Source of the DNA: Symbiodinium natans
Lineage: Eukaryota > Sar > Dinophyceae > Suessiales > Symbiodiniaceae
Length of the DNA: 64,000 bases
Direction: 5' to 3'
Assembly (NCBI GenBank): GCA_905221605.1
Contig: CAJNDS010001147.1
Coordinates: forward strand, 550,713 to 614,712
The notes under the pieces: generated by a model
What the model was told of the DNA's origin: nothing
What the model saw: only the letters and a program-made list of their open reading frames with translations
The model's database searches: none
Position numbers and translations under genes: made by a program
In this document: positions 34,814 to 47,300 of the stretch, piece by piece
Layout of the letters: every line of letters begins with the position of its first letter
Position numbering within the stretch: position 1 is the first letter of the stretch

Positions 34814-36236
34814 GAAGAGCACCCAAAGAGCTCATGGTCAGACCACCTTGTTTTTGTGCGAAAAGACCGTGCCAAAAATGTCGAATAAAACTTGACACCC
34901 CGATTTGGCGCGAGTTTCTTCGTGTCAAAAACGTCGTAAAGACTTGAAACCCAGATTCAAACCTTCAACCTTAGATGTGTAAGACAGAAAGAAAGAACTG
35001 GAACTCATGGCCAAAGAGCCCCTAAAGAGCTCATGGTCAAACCACCCTCTTTTTGTGCGAGAAGACCCGTGTCAAAACTATCAGCTCCTGGAACGCTTGT
35101 AGTCTCACGAAGGACCTTTCTCCCACTTTTTTCGGGGCCCTTGATCTAATGGGCTAAAATTGGCTAAAAGAGGGTGGTTTTTGGTGCGAGCTATTTGGTC
35201 AGAGTCTTTTTCAAGAGCTTTTTGGTGCGAGCTATTTGGTCAGAGTCTTTTTCAAGAGCTCATGGTCAGAACCCCTAACTAGTGGGACTTTGTGGGACCG
35301 AGCGTGCTCAAAGCACCCAAGTTTTGGGGACCGCACTTTTAGAACACTGTAGAAGTAGAAACATATCCCTTAGAGGTTGAAGAGCCCCTAAAGAGCTGAT
35401 GGTCAGACCACCCTCTTTCTGTGCGAAGAGACCGTGTCAAAAAAATCAGCTCCTGTACGGTTCATAGGGCCACGATTACGTTACCAGCACAGGTTTTTGG
35501 GCGCAGAACAGCTCTATTTGCTCTGCGAAAAGGTTCTAAGATGTTCTAAGGTTTGATGGGCCCAAGCAGCGACAGAAAGGCCCGGACTTGTTCGCCCGCA
35601 GCGACAGAAAGGCCCCCGAGCGTTTTCAACTGGCATCCTGCTTTTTGGGGAGCGTACTCAAATAGTACCCAAGTTTTGGGGAGTAGCACTTTCAGAACAC
35701 TGTAGAAAAAAAACATATCCCTTAGAGGTTTGTCGTATGTCCCCTCCCTTGGTGCTCGTAGGGTTTGGTGAGGGCCCTAGAAGTTTGTCGCATGTCCCCT
35801 CCCTTTCTCGTGCTCGTAGGGTGACATCGTAAGCAACTAGCACCCTATTTGCGCCCTGATGACCAAATGCAGGATGGGCTATTAGGCCTTAAAGTCCCCA
35901 TAATGAACCCTCTAAAGGGCCGTTTCAGGGATTATAGGGTTATAGGGTATAATGGCCCATCCTGGATAGCTCGCGCCATGTTAAAACGCGTTTTCAGGGC
36001 GGTCGGAGGGGGATATTCACAACCCTTATGGAGCCACGATTATACATCACAGGGGTACACATCTCATTGTACTTAACCGCCTGTTATAGGGAACGTGCTT
36101 TACTGGTCGCAGGGGCATATTCACAACCCTTACATAGCCACGATTACGTTACCAGCACAGCTTTTTGGGCGTCGTCGTAAGCAACTAGCGCCCCATCTGC
36201 GCCGTGCGCCAGAGCTCCCCCCTCTACCCCATACAA
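34814..36236 (+). repeat. Cluster of nested direct repeats
   Basis: Three copies of a unit containing AAAGAGCTCATGGTCAGACC, then ACCCTCTTTTTGTGCGA and GACCGTGTCAAAA, lie at about 34814-34879, 35014-35094 and 35379-35460. A 40-bp unit around TTTTGGTGCGAGCTATTTGG is in exact tandem at about 35178-35259. An ~85-bp unit with CCAAGTTTTGGGG and AACATATCCCTTAGAGGTT is at 35292-35376 and 35647-35731. CACGATTACGTTACCAGCAC is at about 35471 and 36139. The GTAAGCAACTAGC segment recurs near 35830 and 36177. Confidence 0.9.
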
Positions 36237-36578
36237 TGACCAACTTGCCAAGAGAAGTTTGCCACGCGAGGCTCCGAGGCATGACGGTTTTTGTTTCTTT
36301 GTATACCGTTGTGATTCCCAAATGCCCGGAAACCAATCCGCGCACGCTTTCTCGATGTTTTCCATGGTCCGCGCTTGTGTCTTTGATTGCCAAAAGAAAT
36401 AAACCCGGGGTCCGCGCAGGTCCGCGCCCGGAGTGCTGATGCCCAAAAACGTCGTGACCCGTCCCCTAAAAGCTCGGACCAAAATAGCTCGCGCCGGGTT
36501 GTGGAGCCAAGCAGAAACAAGATTTTGAGGGTTTTCGCGGCTTTTTCTGGGGGTACGGGAGGGCGGGGGGGGACGTGT

Positions 36579-36617
<39 letters not shown>
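36579..36617 (+). repeat. Poly-G tract 1
   Basis: About 39 consecutive G. It follows a unit GATTTTGAGGGTTTTCGCGG at 36520, which recurs as GATTTTGAGGGTTGTTGCGG at about 36754, just before a second poly-G tract. Confidence 0.95.
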
Positions 36618-36618
<1 letters not shown>

Positions 36619-36782
36619 AGGGGTCGGAGCGTGGGGCAAGCCTCGTCGGCTTGGTCTTTTTTGTGTGGGCGCTAGGGCCGGGTGTGGGACCAGAGGCAGG
36701 GTCCCAGGCACGGACCTTTTTGTTGTGGGTTGGCGCGTATTCCAGCAAAAAAAAAGATTTTGAGGGTTGTTGCGGCTTTTTC

Positions 36783-36800
36783 GGGGGGGGGGGGGGGGGG
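36783..36800 (+). repeat. Poly-G tract 2
   Basis: Eighteen consecutive G, preceded by the same flanking unit as tract 1. The arrangement suggests duplication of the unit plus its G-run. Confidence 0.95.
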
Positions 36801-37136
36801 TCGGTCAGATATTTAAGCCTTCGACGGGTGCTGCTCTCAGAAGTTTCGCCGCCGACATTTTCCCCAGTGGTCTTGTCCTCCAGCAGGGCAAGAGGCGGTT
36901 GCGATGCGTTCTTGGTTTGCTTTGCTCGGGCCCAAGCCGTGAGGCAGCAACTTGAAAAGGTAGTTGTTGCCCTGGTCAGCTTCGTTTCGGCAAGCATCTT
37001 TACAAAATGTTGCATTGCCTGCAGTTTCTACCAGAACCATCATCAGAATAGATTCTTGCACTGCCCAAACCTTACCGTGCAGCTTTGACAGTTTCTCCAA
37101 GCAGTGCAGACTTCTGAGATTCAACCAAAGAGAACC

Positions 37137-39263
37137 ATGGCACTCTTGAAGAGAGTTCTCCCTGCTGCCGTGGTCCTTGTGAGCACAGAGGCAGCTGTGG
37201 AGTTGCCTGATGTGGTCGGGGATGCGGAGGCTGTCTCTCATGCGCTGCCTCCGACGGTGTTCGTGACGGCACCACCAAAGTTTCTGCCTAGTGTCCAAGA
37301 GATACGCGACATGCCAGCAGCTCTGGCATCTGGCCGCACGCACTTCTACATCTCTGCGTTGGCGCTGGTATATATTTCTGTGCTCATGTTGGGGACTTTC
37401 CTGCTCTGGCTGGGCACCAAGTGCAAAAATCGTGGCGTTGATGAGCCACAGCGCATCCTCATGACTGTGGCTGCGGACCACGACGATACTCCCGAGCTTC
37501 CTCCGGCCAAGGCTGGTTTGAGTCGCAGGCAGGATCATCAAGTATGCGAGTTTCGTTGAATTGTTGGGTATGTTTAGTGTATGTTGAAAGTAAGTGCGTG
37601 TCTTCATTCCTGAAAAACACTTATATACAGCAATTTTCTCATCAAGTTCTTCAAGAGGTGTAAGCGCGTGCTTTTTGCACTGGTCTTCACCTTCACGTAC
37701 GCCACATGCATTACGGCGGCCTTTACAAGCATGGCTACGGGAAGGCTCAGTCATAAGACAGGCCTCAATTGGGAAGTGTACCTGATACTGTTCAGCATAG
37801 CCGGTGCCTGGCAGCTGCTTGTTTTGATTTTGCATGTTGTTTTTTTGCATCTTGTTCCGGAAGGGTCGAGGTTTCCTTGCACGAAGGCATCGCAGCACAG
37901 TGCCAAGATCTGCAATCGCCTCAAACTCAGGATACTGCAGGCCTTCATCGCTGCATGTATCTTGCCAAGAGGGCGAAGGCCAGAGCCTTTTGTTTTTCTC
38001 TATTTTTTGAGGGATCTTCTGCGGGCTCAGGCATGCTCAGGAATGCTCAGCCGTACCCATGTTGGTAAAACCGTTGGTGGACTGAGCACAGCACGCAGTC
38101 AGAACGTCCACACCGGAACATGTTCAGCATGCCAAATGTGCGTTGCTGGCACCGCTTCGTTCCCCCCGTTGCCCCGACCTTTTTCGTAGGTGAATGTAGA
38201 AATAATGCTGGGGATTGGGGAGTGTACCCGGGTTTTGCCAGGTATGGTTTGAAAACATTCTTCAGCGCGTCTATCAGCGGAATGTGCCCCATCCTATCCG
38301 ATGCCTACGACACGCTCAAGGAGTTTCGACTAGTTCAAAATGCCGGCTGCCATCGGCTGCCCTCGCACTGCCCTTGACTTTTGATCACTTCTTGTCGCCA
38401 GGACGTCATTCTGGCTGCGTTGTGCTGGCAGAGCGGGGTCGTTTTCGTGCGGATCATCTGTGTTCTGAGCCTGGCGGGGTGGTGCAGAATGATCAGAATG
38501 CCTGTGCAGAATGACCGAGCAGCTTCTTGCAACCTCTTCACTACAAAGCGGCAGAGCCCCACAGGTTCATCTTGCAGCTCTACATACCTACTGCAGCTTC
38601 TGCGATGACAAGTGTCTCGCGCAGCTCTGTGGGCCTCTTGCTGTCAGATTAGGATGTTGGACGGCCGGGCACATGATATGCTTAGTTCAATGATACAAAC
38701 TACTTGTAGCTGAGTTGCCTGCAGCCTGTAAGCCTCACAAGCCCAGGAGCCACCTCTCTGTCCTGGTTGCATCCACAGAGGACTTCACTCCGGAGGACCG
38801 ATATGGAGTTTCAGAGCGTTTTTTGGAACAGTCAGCTCCCAGGCTCTAGGCGAATTTCGGTAGAAGCTGATGCTTGCCAGCATGTGGGCTTTTCCACGCG
38901 ACTCTGTCAGTTGGTTGGTGTGAATGATCCTTCGAAGGACGTCAGCACAAAGAAGCAGCCGTTCGTCCGCCAGATGTGCAACAAGATCTTACCAGTGCTT
39001 TACAAGCAGCTGGGGACGAATTGGGAGAAAGCTTGCTAGGATCAAACGTGATGACACAATAGGTGCGATGGATGCAAAGGATGCACAGCAGGGTCGGTTT
39101 GGTCCATTGGGAAGTTTTTGACTCGAAAGGTAGAGGCACATGTACGTCTGGAGCCAATGTGCCAGGCAAGTCACACCAACGAAGCGCAAACTGATGCTGT
39201 TGGAGAACGTGCCGCAGGTTGGAGGGCTTGAGTGTTGAATGCTTGAAAGATTTTGAAGGCATC
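37137..39263 (+). CDS. Multi-pass membrane protein gene, partly resolved
   Basis: ATG at 37137 in a good context (ACCATGG) begins MALLKRVLPAAVVLVSTEAA, which looks like a signal peptide. Exon 1 runs to 37528 and contains a membrane span (FYISALALVYISVLMLGTFL). A GC donor in phase 2 joins it to an exon at 37631, reading NFLIKFFKRCKRVLFALVFT, then CITAAFTSMATG and a second long hydrophobic stretch (VYLILFSIAGAWQLLVLILH). Downstream, an exon ending CPILSDAYDTLK at about 38322 joins via a GA donor to DVILAALCWQS at 38402. Further exon-like pieces are at 38779-38842 (DFTPEDRYGVSERFLEQSAP) and 39217-39263 (LEGLSVECLKDFEGI). I do not recognise a named family. The 5' exons are well supported, the order of the later ones is inferred, and the stop is not located. 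Confidence 0.55.
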
Positions 39264-39657
39264 AGGTATCGAAGTTTAAAGCGAAAAGGCAGGCTGCTGC
39301 CACTCTGTGAGGCCATCTTCGCCATCTGCTACCTTAAAGTGATTGGTGGTAGCGTCTTCGTGGGTCTGCTGAACCTGGCGATCCCGGCTCCTGGACATGA
39401 CACCAGCAACAGAGTGCCCCCCTAGAGAAGAATTCAGGTGCTAAAGGGCGCAGGAGTTCCCCACATGTGTCCACAACCCTGGACGGCACCAGAAACAGGA
39501 CACCGGAAGTGCCGGGGCCCTCTAGACCTCAGCCTGCCAAGGTCTTTCTGCTCACCGTGGCGCATCTGTCTTACGGTGCCGAAGCTGCACTTACAATGGG
39601 AGCACCGGTGCTACATGTGTCACGCAAACAGGCTTCTCGCTCCAAGCGTTCGCATTC

Positions 39658-39661
<4 letters not shown>

Positions 39662-39698
<37 letters not shown>
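39662..39698 (+). repeat. GA dinucleotide microsatellite
   Basis: About 18 AG repeats in a region with no firm exon between the membrane gene and the LRR gene. Confidence 0.95.
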
Positions 39699-40137
39699 GC
39701 CCGGGGGCTCCGGCCTCCACGCCCTCCGAAAGAAAGAAAAAAAAACAAGAGAGAGTTTTGGGAGCTTACTTGCAAGCTTGCAGCTTGCAGCTCTCAGGCA
39801 CCCTCCAGCGCCTCGTGGCCCCATGGACAGGGGAGAGCCTCAGTTCTGCCCTAGAGGACTCAACTTGGACTCAGTGGAGAGATTCAATGGGCCCAAATGG
39901 ACGCAGATCGCGCTTGTGCTTCTGTTCTGCTTCCTCTGCGTTTCTGACACGAGGACCACAACGAGCTTGTTGAAAAGCAGATCCGAGATGATGTCCCTGG
40001 GCATGGATTTTCTGGGGGGGGATCGCGTGTGAGAGCAGCTCATCAGCTCATGCCGGTAGCAATCTGTGTGACGTCTCTGTCCTTCTTGCACGTGAGCCGC
40101 GCGACGACTGATTGTGCCCGGCGTCTTCCTGAGACAG

Positions 40138-43100
40138 GCGGACTTCGCGAATGATTTGGCGCTCTTTCGCCTGGTGGTGCCGCACTGCGAAGTCTTTAAC
40201 GACGTCTTCCCGGAGCTTGAGGAGATCCAGGCCAGCACCTGAGTCTCTGAGTCAAACTCTAGAAATCAGATCTAACGAGGCGGTCGGAGACATGATTGGA
40301 AGTGACCTGCAAGCCAGCTGACGAGGATGTCGACGACGCCCGCCTTCGTGAGCTCTGCGCTGCCTGCGAATTCCTGACCTCCCGGACCAGGCACTCCATG
40401 TGAGTCCCCGCTGTTGAGTCCCCGCCTTTGGTGTCGCTGAATTTGCCTCTCTCAGAGCATCTCGCCGCTTAGCCTGGGCTTCAGCCCTATGCTTGGAGCG
40501 CGCCTTGTGTTTTTGCTCTGTCTCGCTCTCTCTCGCAGGGTGGAAGTGCAGTGCGACGGCCTCGAAGAGTCGGGCATCGAGGCCCTTCACGTCTGAACTT
40601 CTTGGCATCGGAGCATCTTGGACGTTGCAGCTTGGGGGTTGACTTCTACCCCTGAAAAAAACGCCCTCCCTTCAATCTACAGACTCTGCACTTGACACGT
40701 TGCCTGCCGCAAGTCTTGCCGGAGCTACAATACTATCCGTTCCCCCTTTGCTCACAGATTCTGATGACGCTGTTCTAGCTCTGTTCGGGTTTCCCATGAC
40801 AGTCTCACATGAGGGTTCCTTGCCAGGCCATTGTGGAGGCAATGCGAAGTTGTGCGGCGGTGCGGCAGGTCCTTGTGGAGGCTATCGTTGCAGCATCCAT
40901 TCCACATTCCATATGCATCCGTAGCTGTCCCAGATGTCTTTCCATGCTGTCCCCTTCAGCCGCAAGGCCACGGAAGTGGATGCGGAGTGCGCAAAGGTCG
41001 GGGGCTTCATGTGAGATTCTTCCGCTGGTGCGACATAGGTGTGTCCTTCAGTAGCCCCCCCCCCCCCGACCGCCTGACTTGACTTGAGAGCCACAGCTCG
41101 CTCGCGGCAGCTCGTTGCCACCCTCTTGGACGAATCCACGCCTGTGCAGGCGCCCCTGAGTTGCTAGGGGCAAACTCTGTTGGATTTCGGGTCAGGTTCA
41201 TGCAGTGTATGGCGGGTGCTCTTCTTTCTTTACCTGACAAGTTCTGTGCAGCGACCAAGAAGACAACATGGGTACTTTTCATCTTCGTGCAGTTCATTGA
41301 ACGCCCAACTGCTCGCCGATACATGTCCGGCACGAATTCCTAAACAGATATCGTTCGAGCCAGGCTGTGACACTGAACACAGTCCAAGCGGACGGACTGG
41401 ACGATGAAAGTGCCCAGGCTTGCAGCTTCATGGCATGCTCACGTGGAATGCGCAGCGAACCTGTGATTTTCCCCAAGAAAAACGGTTGGGGTCTCCGAAG
41501 AAACGAGGTCGGAGCTGGGGCCTCCATGAGTCCCGCTGTTTTGGGGCGTGTGAGGTGGGTTACAGTACGCGGGTTTGGATGCGGTTTTCGCCTCACGCGA
41601 AAATGATCGAAATTCTGCATGGTGTTGTAGGGAGGCGCTACTCTGCGCCTACTGCGCAAGTTCTTTTTGTACGCTATGCCCATGTATGCCCGGACTGCTT
41701 TGCCTCAGAAGTTTCACGGACGTGGGTCTACTGAGTCTGCTGGCTGACGTGATACATTTTTTGCTTCTTGGCCTTGCCTTGTTTCATCTTAGGGGTAGCG
41801 ACAGAAGGTGCTAGTGCAGCGCATATGGTTTGTGTGACATACACAGTCGGTATTTTTGAGCCTAATATCTGCTTACACAGCCATCTCCTTACAAGAACAT
41901 GTTGGCGTGATTTGGCGTGCCGGTCATCTTCCCGCTTGACAAAGTGCATGTTGTCCAACTGGCATGTCATTCCGTCTTGAGACCAATGCTTACCGCCAGG
42001 GAACGTAAAAATGCAGACCCTAAATAGCTGCTGTTGCCTTCGACCTTCGTTCGAGTCCTCAGCCCCGTGGGTCGTACAGATGCACATCCTAATACGGGAG
42101 GCTTTGTGTATGCTCTGCAGTGCAATCGCAAGGCCTCCAACCCTACTGTTGCGCACAACTGGCGCACAACTGGTGCAGATCTGCTGTCGTCAGTGCTCGC
42201 TGAGAACGATGTAGAAAGATAACGCTGAGACAAGTTCCAAAGCCGTTGAGACTGCGAACAAAGCCTTTCCAGCTGCACGACATGCAAACAACTGCTCTTC
42301 CTTATCGTGGTTGCGGTGATATCACAAGACCGATCAAGAGTGGAGGAGTTGGTGGAAGCTTTGGAGTTTAACAGCGCGCTTCGCCGCGTCTTCTTCTTCC
42401 ACGATGAGATTGGGGAGGAGCGTGCTGAGGCCTTGGAGCCTTCGGGGGCCCATTCCGCAGGCATTCTGCTCTTACCAGTACCTAGAAGACTTGTGCATTA
42501 GATGAGCATGATCTGAGAAAGCACAAGCAGATGACAAAGTTATGCAGGCCATCGCGCGGGCGATGGACCCTCTCTGGCATGTCCGTGAGAAGGCCGTTCA
42601 GTTTTGTTGGGGACTTCAACAGATAGGCCTGCAGTTCCTGCAGTTCGGGAGCGAGTGGGCAGTGCAGGCTTCTCGTTTCTGCACTTTGGGGCACAGGTGG
42701 CATTCGGCACCCCAAAGCCCAAGCGAACATGCAGATGGCAGGCCCTAGCACAAGGACTTCCTATGGACAGCTCCAAGAGCCATGGCTCTGTTTTGCTGTC
42801 TGATGCTGCCTCAATTTCTCCTTGCGGGAATCAAATTCCGGGGTGGCCCCTTTGCCCAAGGATCTTGCTGTGCAACACGACGGAAATTGGCGAGGAAGGG
42901 GTGGAGGCCTTCCCGTGGCTTCGGAAGCTCCTAAAGGGCCACAGAGGCCACACAATGGCCACAATGGCCACAGCTTTGCACAAGAGAGGGTTCGCACGAA
43001 GGAACTTCGGGGCTGCCTGGAAGGATTTCTCAACTCGTCTCCAGTGTGGTAAGAGGAAAGACAAGTTTTTCTGCGCAGATAATGCCGCAAGCCTTGGAAA

Positions 43101-43205
43101 GCATCACTCTCACCCTTACTTGTGTCACTTATATCCCAGAGATCCCCTCGGTGTGCTCTTCCACAGGCCGTGCTGTCCGCACTGGAAGAGAGGTTCGTGG
43201 TGAAG
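40138..43205 (+). CDS. Leucine-rich-repeat (RNI-like) protein, exons of a partial gene model
   Basis: Exons I can support: 40138-40230 (ADFANDLALFRLVVPHCEVF...), 40326-40399, 40539-40581 (VEVQCDGLEESGIE), 40827-40868 (AIVEAMRSCAAVRQ), 41097-41149 (RQLVATLLDESTPVQ), an exon ending 42217 (ADLLSSVLAENDVE), 42341-42429 (ELVEALEFNSALRRVFFFHD, then EIGEERAE), 42548-42592 (AIARAMDPLWHVREK), 42861-42906 (ILLCNTTEIGEEGVE) and 43167-43205 (AVLSALEERFVVK). The pattern L-x-N/D-x-IG-xEG-xEAL-xxAL is that of ribonuclease-inhibitor-like leucine-rich repeats, which act as protein-binding scaffolds. Phases agree for most junctions. 42592 to 42861 does not match and needs an extra exon. Neither start nor stop is located, and an exon near 43592-43687 may continue it. 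Confidence 0.6.
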
Positions 43206-43963
43206 GTGCGTTGGAGACGGCACTCTTAAGCTTGGGCACTTCACTCAGACGCCATATGAAAGTTGGCAGGCGGTGAACCTGGCTGGAGTGGGTCTGGGCG
43301 TCTCCGTGATGGAGGCAGCGAAACGGGGGGGGGGGGTTGGATGCTTGGAGTATCTTGGAGTTGAAGGAACGGGTTTTACATGCGAGAGCACGCTTTGCCA
43401 TTTTTTTGACCTTTTGCCCTTTTGCCTCCCTGTTTTTCCGTGAGAGCAGAGGCCTTGGCCGGGCCGGAGCCTTGGGAATGCCCTGCAAGACTCTGCAACA
43501 CAAGAAAGCGGGGGGGGGAATGGGGGCGCCCTTGTTCCATTCTTCAGCTCGGCGACCCAGGAACCTGTTTACCTGCTACGACATTTCCGTGGGCTGAGAA
43601 GACCGAGTTGCTGCGAGATCCTGTCCGAGCGGCAGCTCTTCAGGGCGCGGCGCACCGTCTGGCAGCTTTTGGAAGCAAGCTTCTCACGTCTGCGGGGTGG
43701 CCAAAGACTGCAAACCAGCAGACTTGTGTGAGACGTGCCTCAGCGATCTCGGCTTGAAGTCAGTTTGCTGCCAGATGGAGGGTGCTTCTCATGAAAGAAA
43801 TGACCCTCTGGAGCCACGACGACACGATGCACATTGCGTTGCACAGGGTTAGGAGAAAGTGGCACAATCGGGCACAGAATAGTTGAATGTACTCGGCTTG
43901 TATAATGACAGAGGGGGTCTACACAAAAGATGCAGTTGAGAGGCAACATGAAGGGTCGGGGGG

Positions 43964-43984
43964 CCGTAGCCATCTGTGGCCAAG
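43964..43984 (+). other. Spliced-leader-like sequence
   Basis: CCGTAGCCATCTGTGGCCAAG resembles the conserved dinoflagellate leader CCGTAGCCATTTTGGCTCAAG, with an exact first ten bases and differences in the centre. It lies 0.4 kb upstream of the mitochondrial carrier start. It may be a decayed leader relic from a retroposed mRNA or chance. Confidence 0.25.
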
Positions 43985-44355
43985 GCGCAGTCCCGGTCGC
44001 TTTCAGGCTTCGCATTCTGAAGCACAGCAAAATTACACCAGCACTTAGAAGCCACCTCGCGTATCCTCCAAGAGGGTGAAGAATATCCGTGATCTATTTT
44101 AGCAGAGAATCAGAAGTACAAGAGATCACTGCTACGCTGCTGCACGTCGTGTTGTAACGACCTGCGCGAGTGAACAATTGCATGCTCAAACGCATGCTTA
44201 AAAGCTTGCTTAAGAGTCTTTGGGCTCTTGAGCCCCAAAAAGGCTTGTTGAATTGGAGTCGAGTTGGAGTCCGATCGCTTTAGCCGTAGCGAGCAAGCCA
44301 GGTCATACACAACGTTTGAAGTCAAGAATGTCAGCAAGCTGCAACAGTCAACAGC

Positions 44356-47300
44356 ATGAGTGATGCCCTTGCGCGATTCGTGGCTTCCGCTTCGGGCGCT
44401 GCAATTGCAGAAACGGTGCCCCCAGCGACATTAAGAGGCTATTGAATTTGGGACTCGGTTGTTTGAGTCTTTCGGGGGTTCAGTTCGGAGAAGAAGTCGG
44501 GGTGTAGCACACCGAAGCAATGCCGAATGGGTTTAAGCGGTGCTTTTTTTGGGCACATGACCGCCATCCCAAACCAGTCCGCCGGCATTTCACAGGGCTT
44601 TTTGCCACTTAGGAGAGCCTCGAGTCACTTAGTCCCCAACACAAGTTGTTTCTCCTGGACTGTGGCTGCTCTGAAAGGTCACCCTCCCGACAGACGTCGT
44701 CAAAGTTCGGCTTCAGGCAGAATGTGGTGCCTATGTCGTGGGGCGCATGTCGCGGTGTCAATGTGAAGTCTGTTTGTTTCGTGGCAAGCCTTTCCCCAGT
44801 TCTGAACAGACGGAGTGCTACGATTGGGTAGATGTTGGGCTTGTGCTGGTTCCTTACATGCAGTTATGTGCAGCTCACATTGCTACATGCAGCAGGTGCA
44901 GCAGTCCGGCAAGTATGGGGGCTTTCTGGACTGCATACTCCAGACATCCAGGCTCCGTTGATCCTTCGCCCAAAGATTTGGGAGGTTTGGGAGTTTGCGC
45001 GTCCAGGCTTTCTGCCTCGCACGTCCTCGCACCGAGTTCCCATGTCCCGCAGAAATTCTCTGCCACTGGCATGCCATGGCTTCTCGAGGCAAGAGGGCCC
45101 AGCCGCACTCTGGAAAGGGCTTGCTCCGGCACTTCTGCGGCAGATCTCCTACACGTCTCTGTCACTCAGACGGCACTGCGGCACATTCTGGTTCTTCCCA
45201 CGTGCCAATGCCACAGCACAAGTGCCGTAAGTACCAACGATGTAGCTATGAGGGTCCAGTGGAAAGAGCACAGCCAGCTATGGCTGGTTTGCCATCCGAT
45301 GTCCGACAATACAGCACTGTTCTAGCAGCGTGGCTGATGTGCTGGGGACCATACCTGGCATCTTGGTTCTGGTGGGGGGTCCTCTTCTGAGAGCCGAGGT
45401 CGCTGGTGATCTACGAGCCGATTCGGGAGTTCTACGTGCGCACGCTGCGTGGCGAAGGTGCACAAGGCGATATCATCATCTTTGAGCATACTTTGGGCCT
45501 CCCCACGTTCTCTCTTTGCAGGCACTTTGCTTTCACCTCCTATGGGGGGAAACCTGTGAGGATTTTTACTGCCGTTCTCAGGATATACTTTCTCGCTCTC
45601 CTCGTTTAAAGCACTTCCTGTGCGGCAGTCTTGTAGATCTCATGGTTAGACTCGGCTGACTGGCGTGCTCGTCGCTGGGGTTCAGGTTGAAGGTTTGTGA
45701 AGGGCTTGAGGCTGAGGGCTGAGTTGCGGACTTGGGTTGAAGGTTTTGGGGCTTTCCTTTTGCTTGGCAAGGCCGCAGCACTCCAAAAAACAGGCGGCCA
45801 TGTTCACATTGGAGCCTGTGTAGAAAGCACTGACACCGCAAACCGGCGAAGCGCAAGTAGCGCGAAATCGGGCGAGTGCTGGAACTTACACAGCCCTGTT
45901 GAGGGCCCAACTTCATCCAGCGCTTGGCGGCTGGTGGCACGGCAGGCGCGCTTGCCATTGCCGTCTTCAATCCTGCCGAGGCAGGTTTTGTTCGAAATGC
46001 ATTGTGGTTCCTGTTTGGCCTTCGGATTCAAGTTCGTGCCCCAACGAAGCATAGTTTACAAGTTTACATGATTTTATGCACATTCTTATGTGGCTGATAA
46101 CTTACTCGTAGTGCAGGCAGGCACTTGGATGTATCAAATCATGTGCGTCGAAAGGCTGTCGGGAAGGGGTACCTCGAGGTGGCGTTATTCTCGCTTCCAT
46201 TTTTTTATATCTGACCCTAACCAAGGCGCCAGGCTGGGAAATTGAAGGGGTTTCAGGGTTGAAGTACTCACAGGAAGTCGTGCAGTTGGGCAGCCGGGCA
46301 GGTGATCAAGACCCAAGTTCAGCGACTTTTCTGCATATGCCGTGGCCCAGTATCACCCGTCACCAATACGCCGATAAGCAGCGCCGAGCACGGGCCAGCG
46401 TTTTGTCAGCTGTTGTTCTTTTTGCAGGCGCCATGTGTTTTGAAGTGTGAAGGGCCGCTCAGGCTCGGACTTGAATGTGGAGTTTCAGATTCAGCTGGTG
46501 TGCCAGAGGATCTAGTGTAAAACTTGACAGCGTTCGTCTGACACAAGGGAAGATTGCCGTCCCAAGAACAGAGCTGCCAAGTTTTTCGCCCGCCCTCAAA
46601 CTGGTTTGGGAGGAAGGCGGGCGTGGCAGCTGTGCCAATTCCTGCACCCCGAACCCGTCAGCCCAATATGAGCCCAGGACTCACACAGAAGCCAATCTGA
46701 GCATGGCCGCGGTTGCCCGGCGTGTTTGGGCGCAGGACTTCAGCACCAACACCTTCCATTGTTCTTTGTACTGCAAAGTTTTCCAATGAGCTGTTGAAAC
46801 TTCTTACCCCCCTCCCCAGCCTGCCAAGGGGCCGAGGTTTCGGAATACGCTTGGACCTCTTCGGACCTTTCGATTCGAGTGAGAGCTGCACGAGAAAGAC
46901 GCCCCGGACGGATGTTTTTGGGTGAGGTCCGAGTCAAGAACCCAAGCGGCGAAAAGCAGTTCACCAAAACGACCTGGACGTACCTGCTTAGGTCACCAAG
47001 AAAGCTGACCCAATCCAGCCCAAACCCACCTAGCAGTCATCTCAGGCCTATTCTATCTTTGGTATCCCTACAAGCCCGACACTGGCCAACCCAAAACATA
47101 CTGACCTAAACCCATACGTGCTGTGGTTGCTAGGCAGATGTTTCTTGCAGGGCACCGTAAGGAAAAGGAGGTATCGTTGCAGGTGGCGAATGCTACAGAA
47201 TGCTAGCAACATCTTTGAGGTGTGTGTCTACTTGTGGTCCATATTCTGGTTGCAAAGAACACCACCACCATCTCCACCGGCGGGCAGTCTCTAGACGTCG

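Larger units (their letters stand above)
33258..37136. other. Intergenic region, no gene resolved
   Basis: Past the last ankyrin linker exon I find only weak exon-like pieces, such as KDSQDLFRLSYKEEIRTRLF in + frame near 34195-34255. These may belong to the 3' end of the ankyrin gene. From 34.8 kb the sequence is dominated by related direct repeats and then by poly-G tracts. Long minus-strand frames near 36.2-37.0 kb arise from the poly-G runs. Confidence 0.6.

Noticed and set aside
36224-37015. 263-residue Pro-rich frame on the minus strand
   Set aside because: Kept open by the poly-G tracts read as polyproline; no conserved segment outside them.
36837-37898. 353-residue open frame on the minus strand
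   Set aside because: It lies opposite two good membrane-protein exons and runs through their intron without change. It has no domain and reads as a shadow of the sense coding frame.
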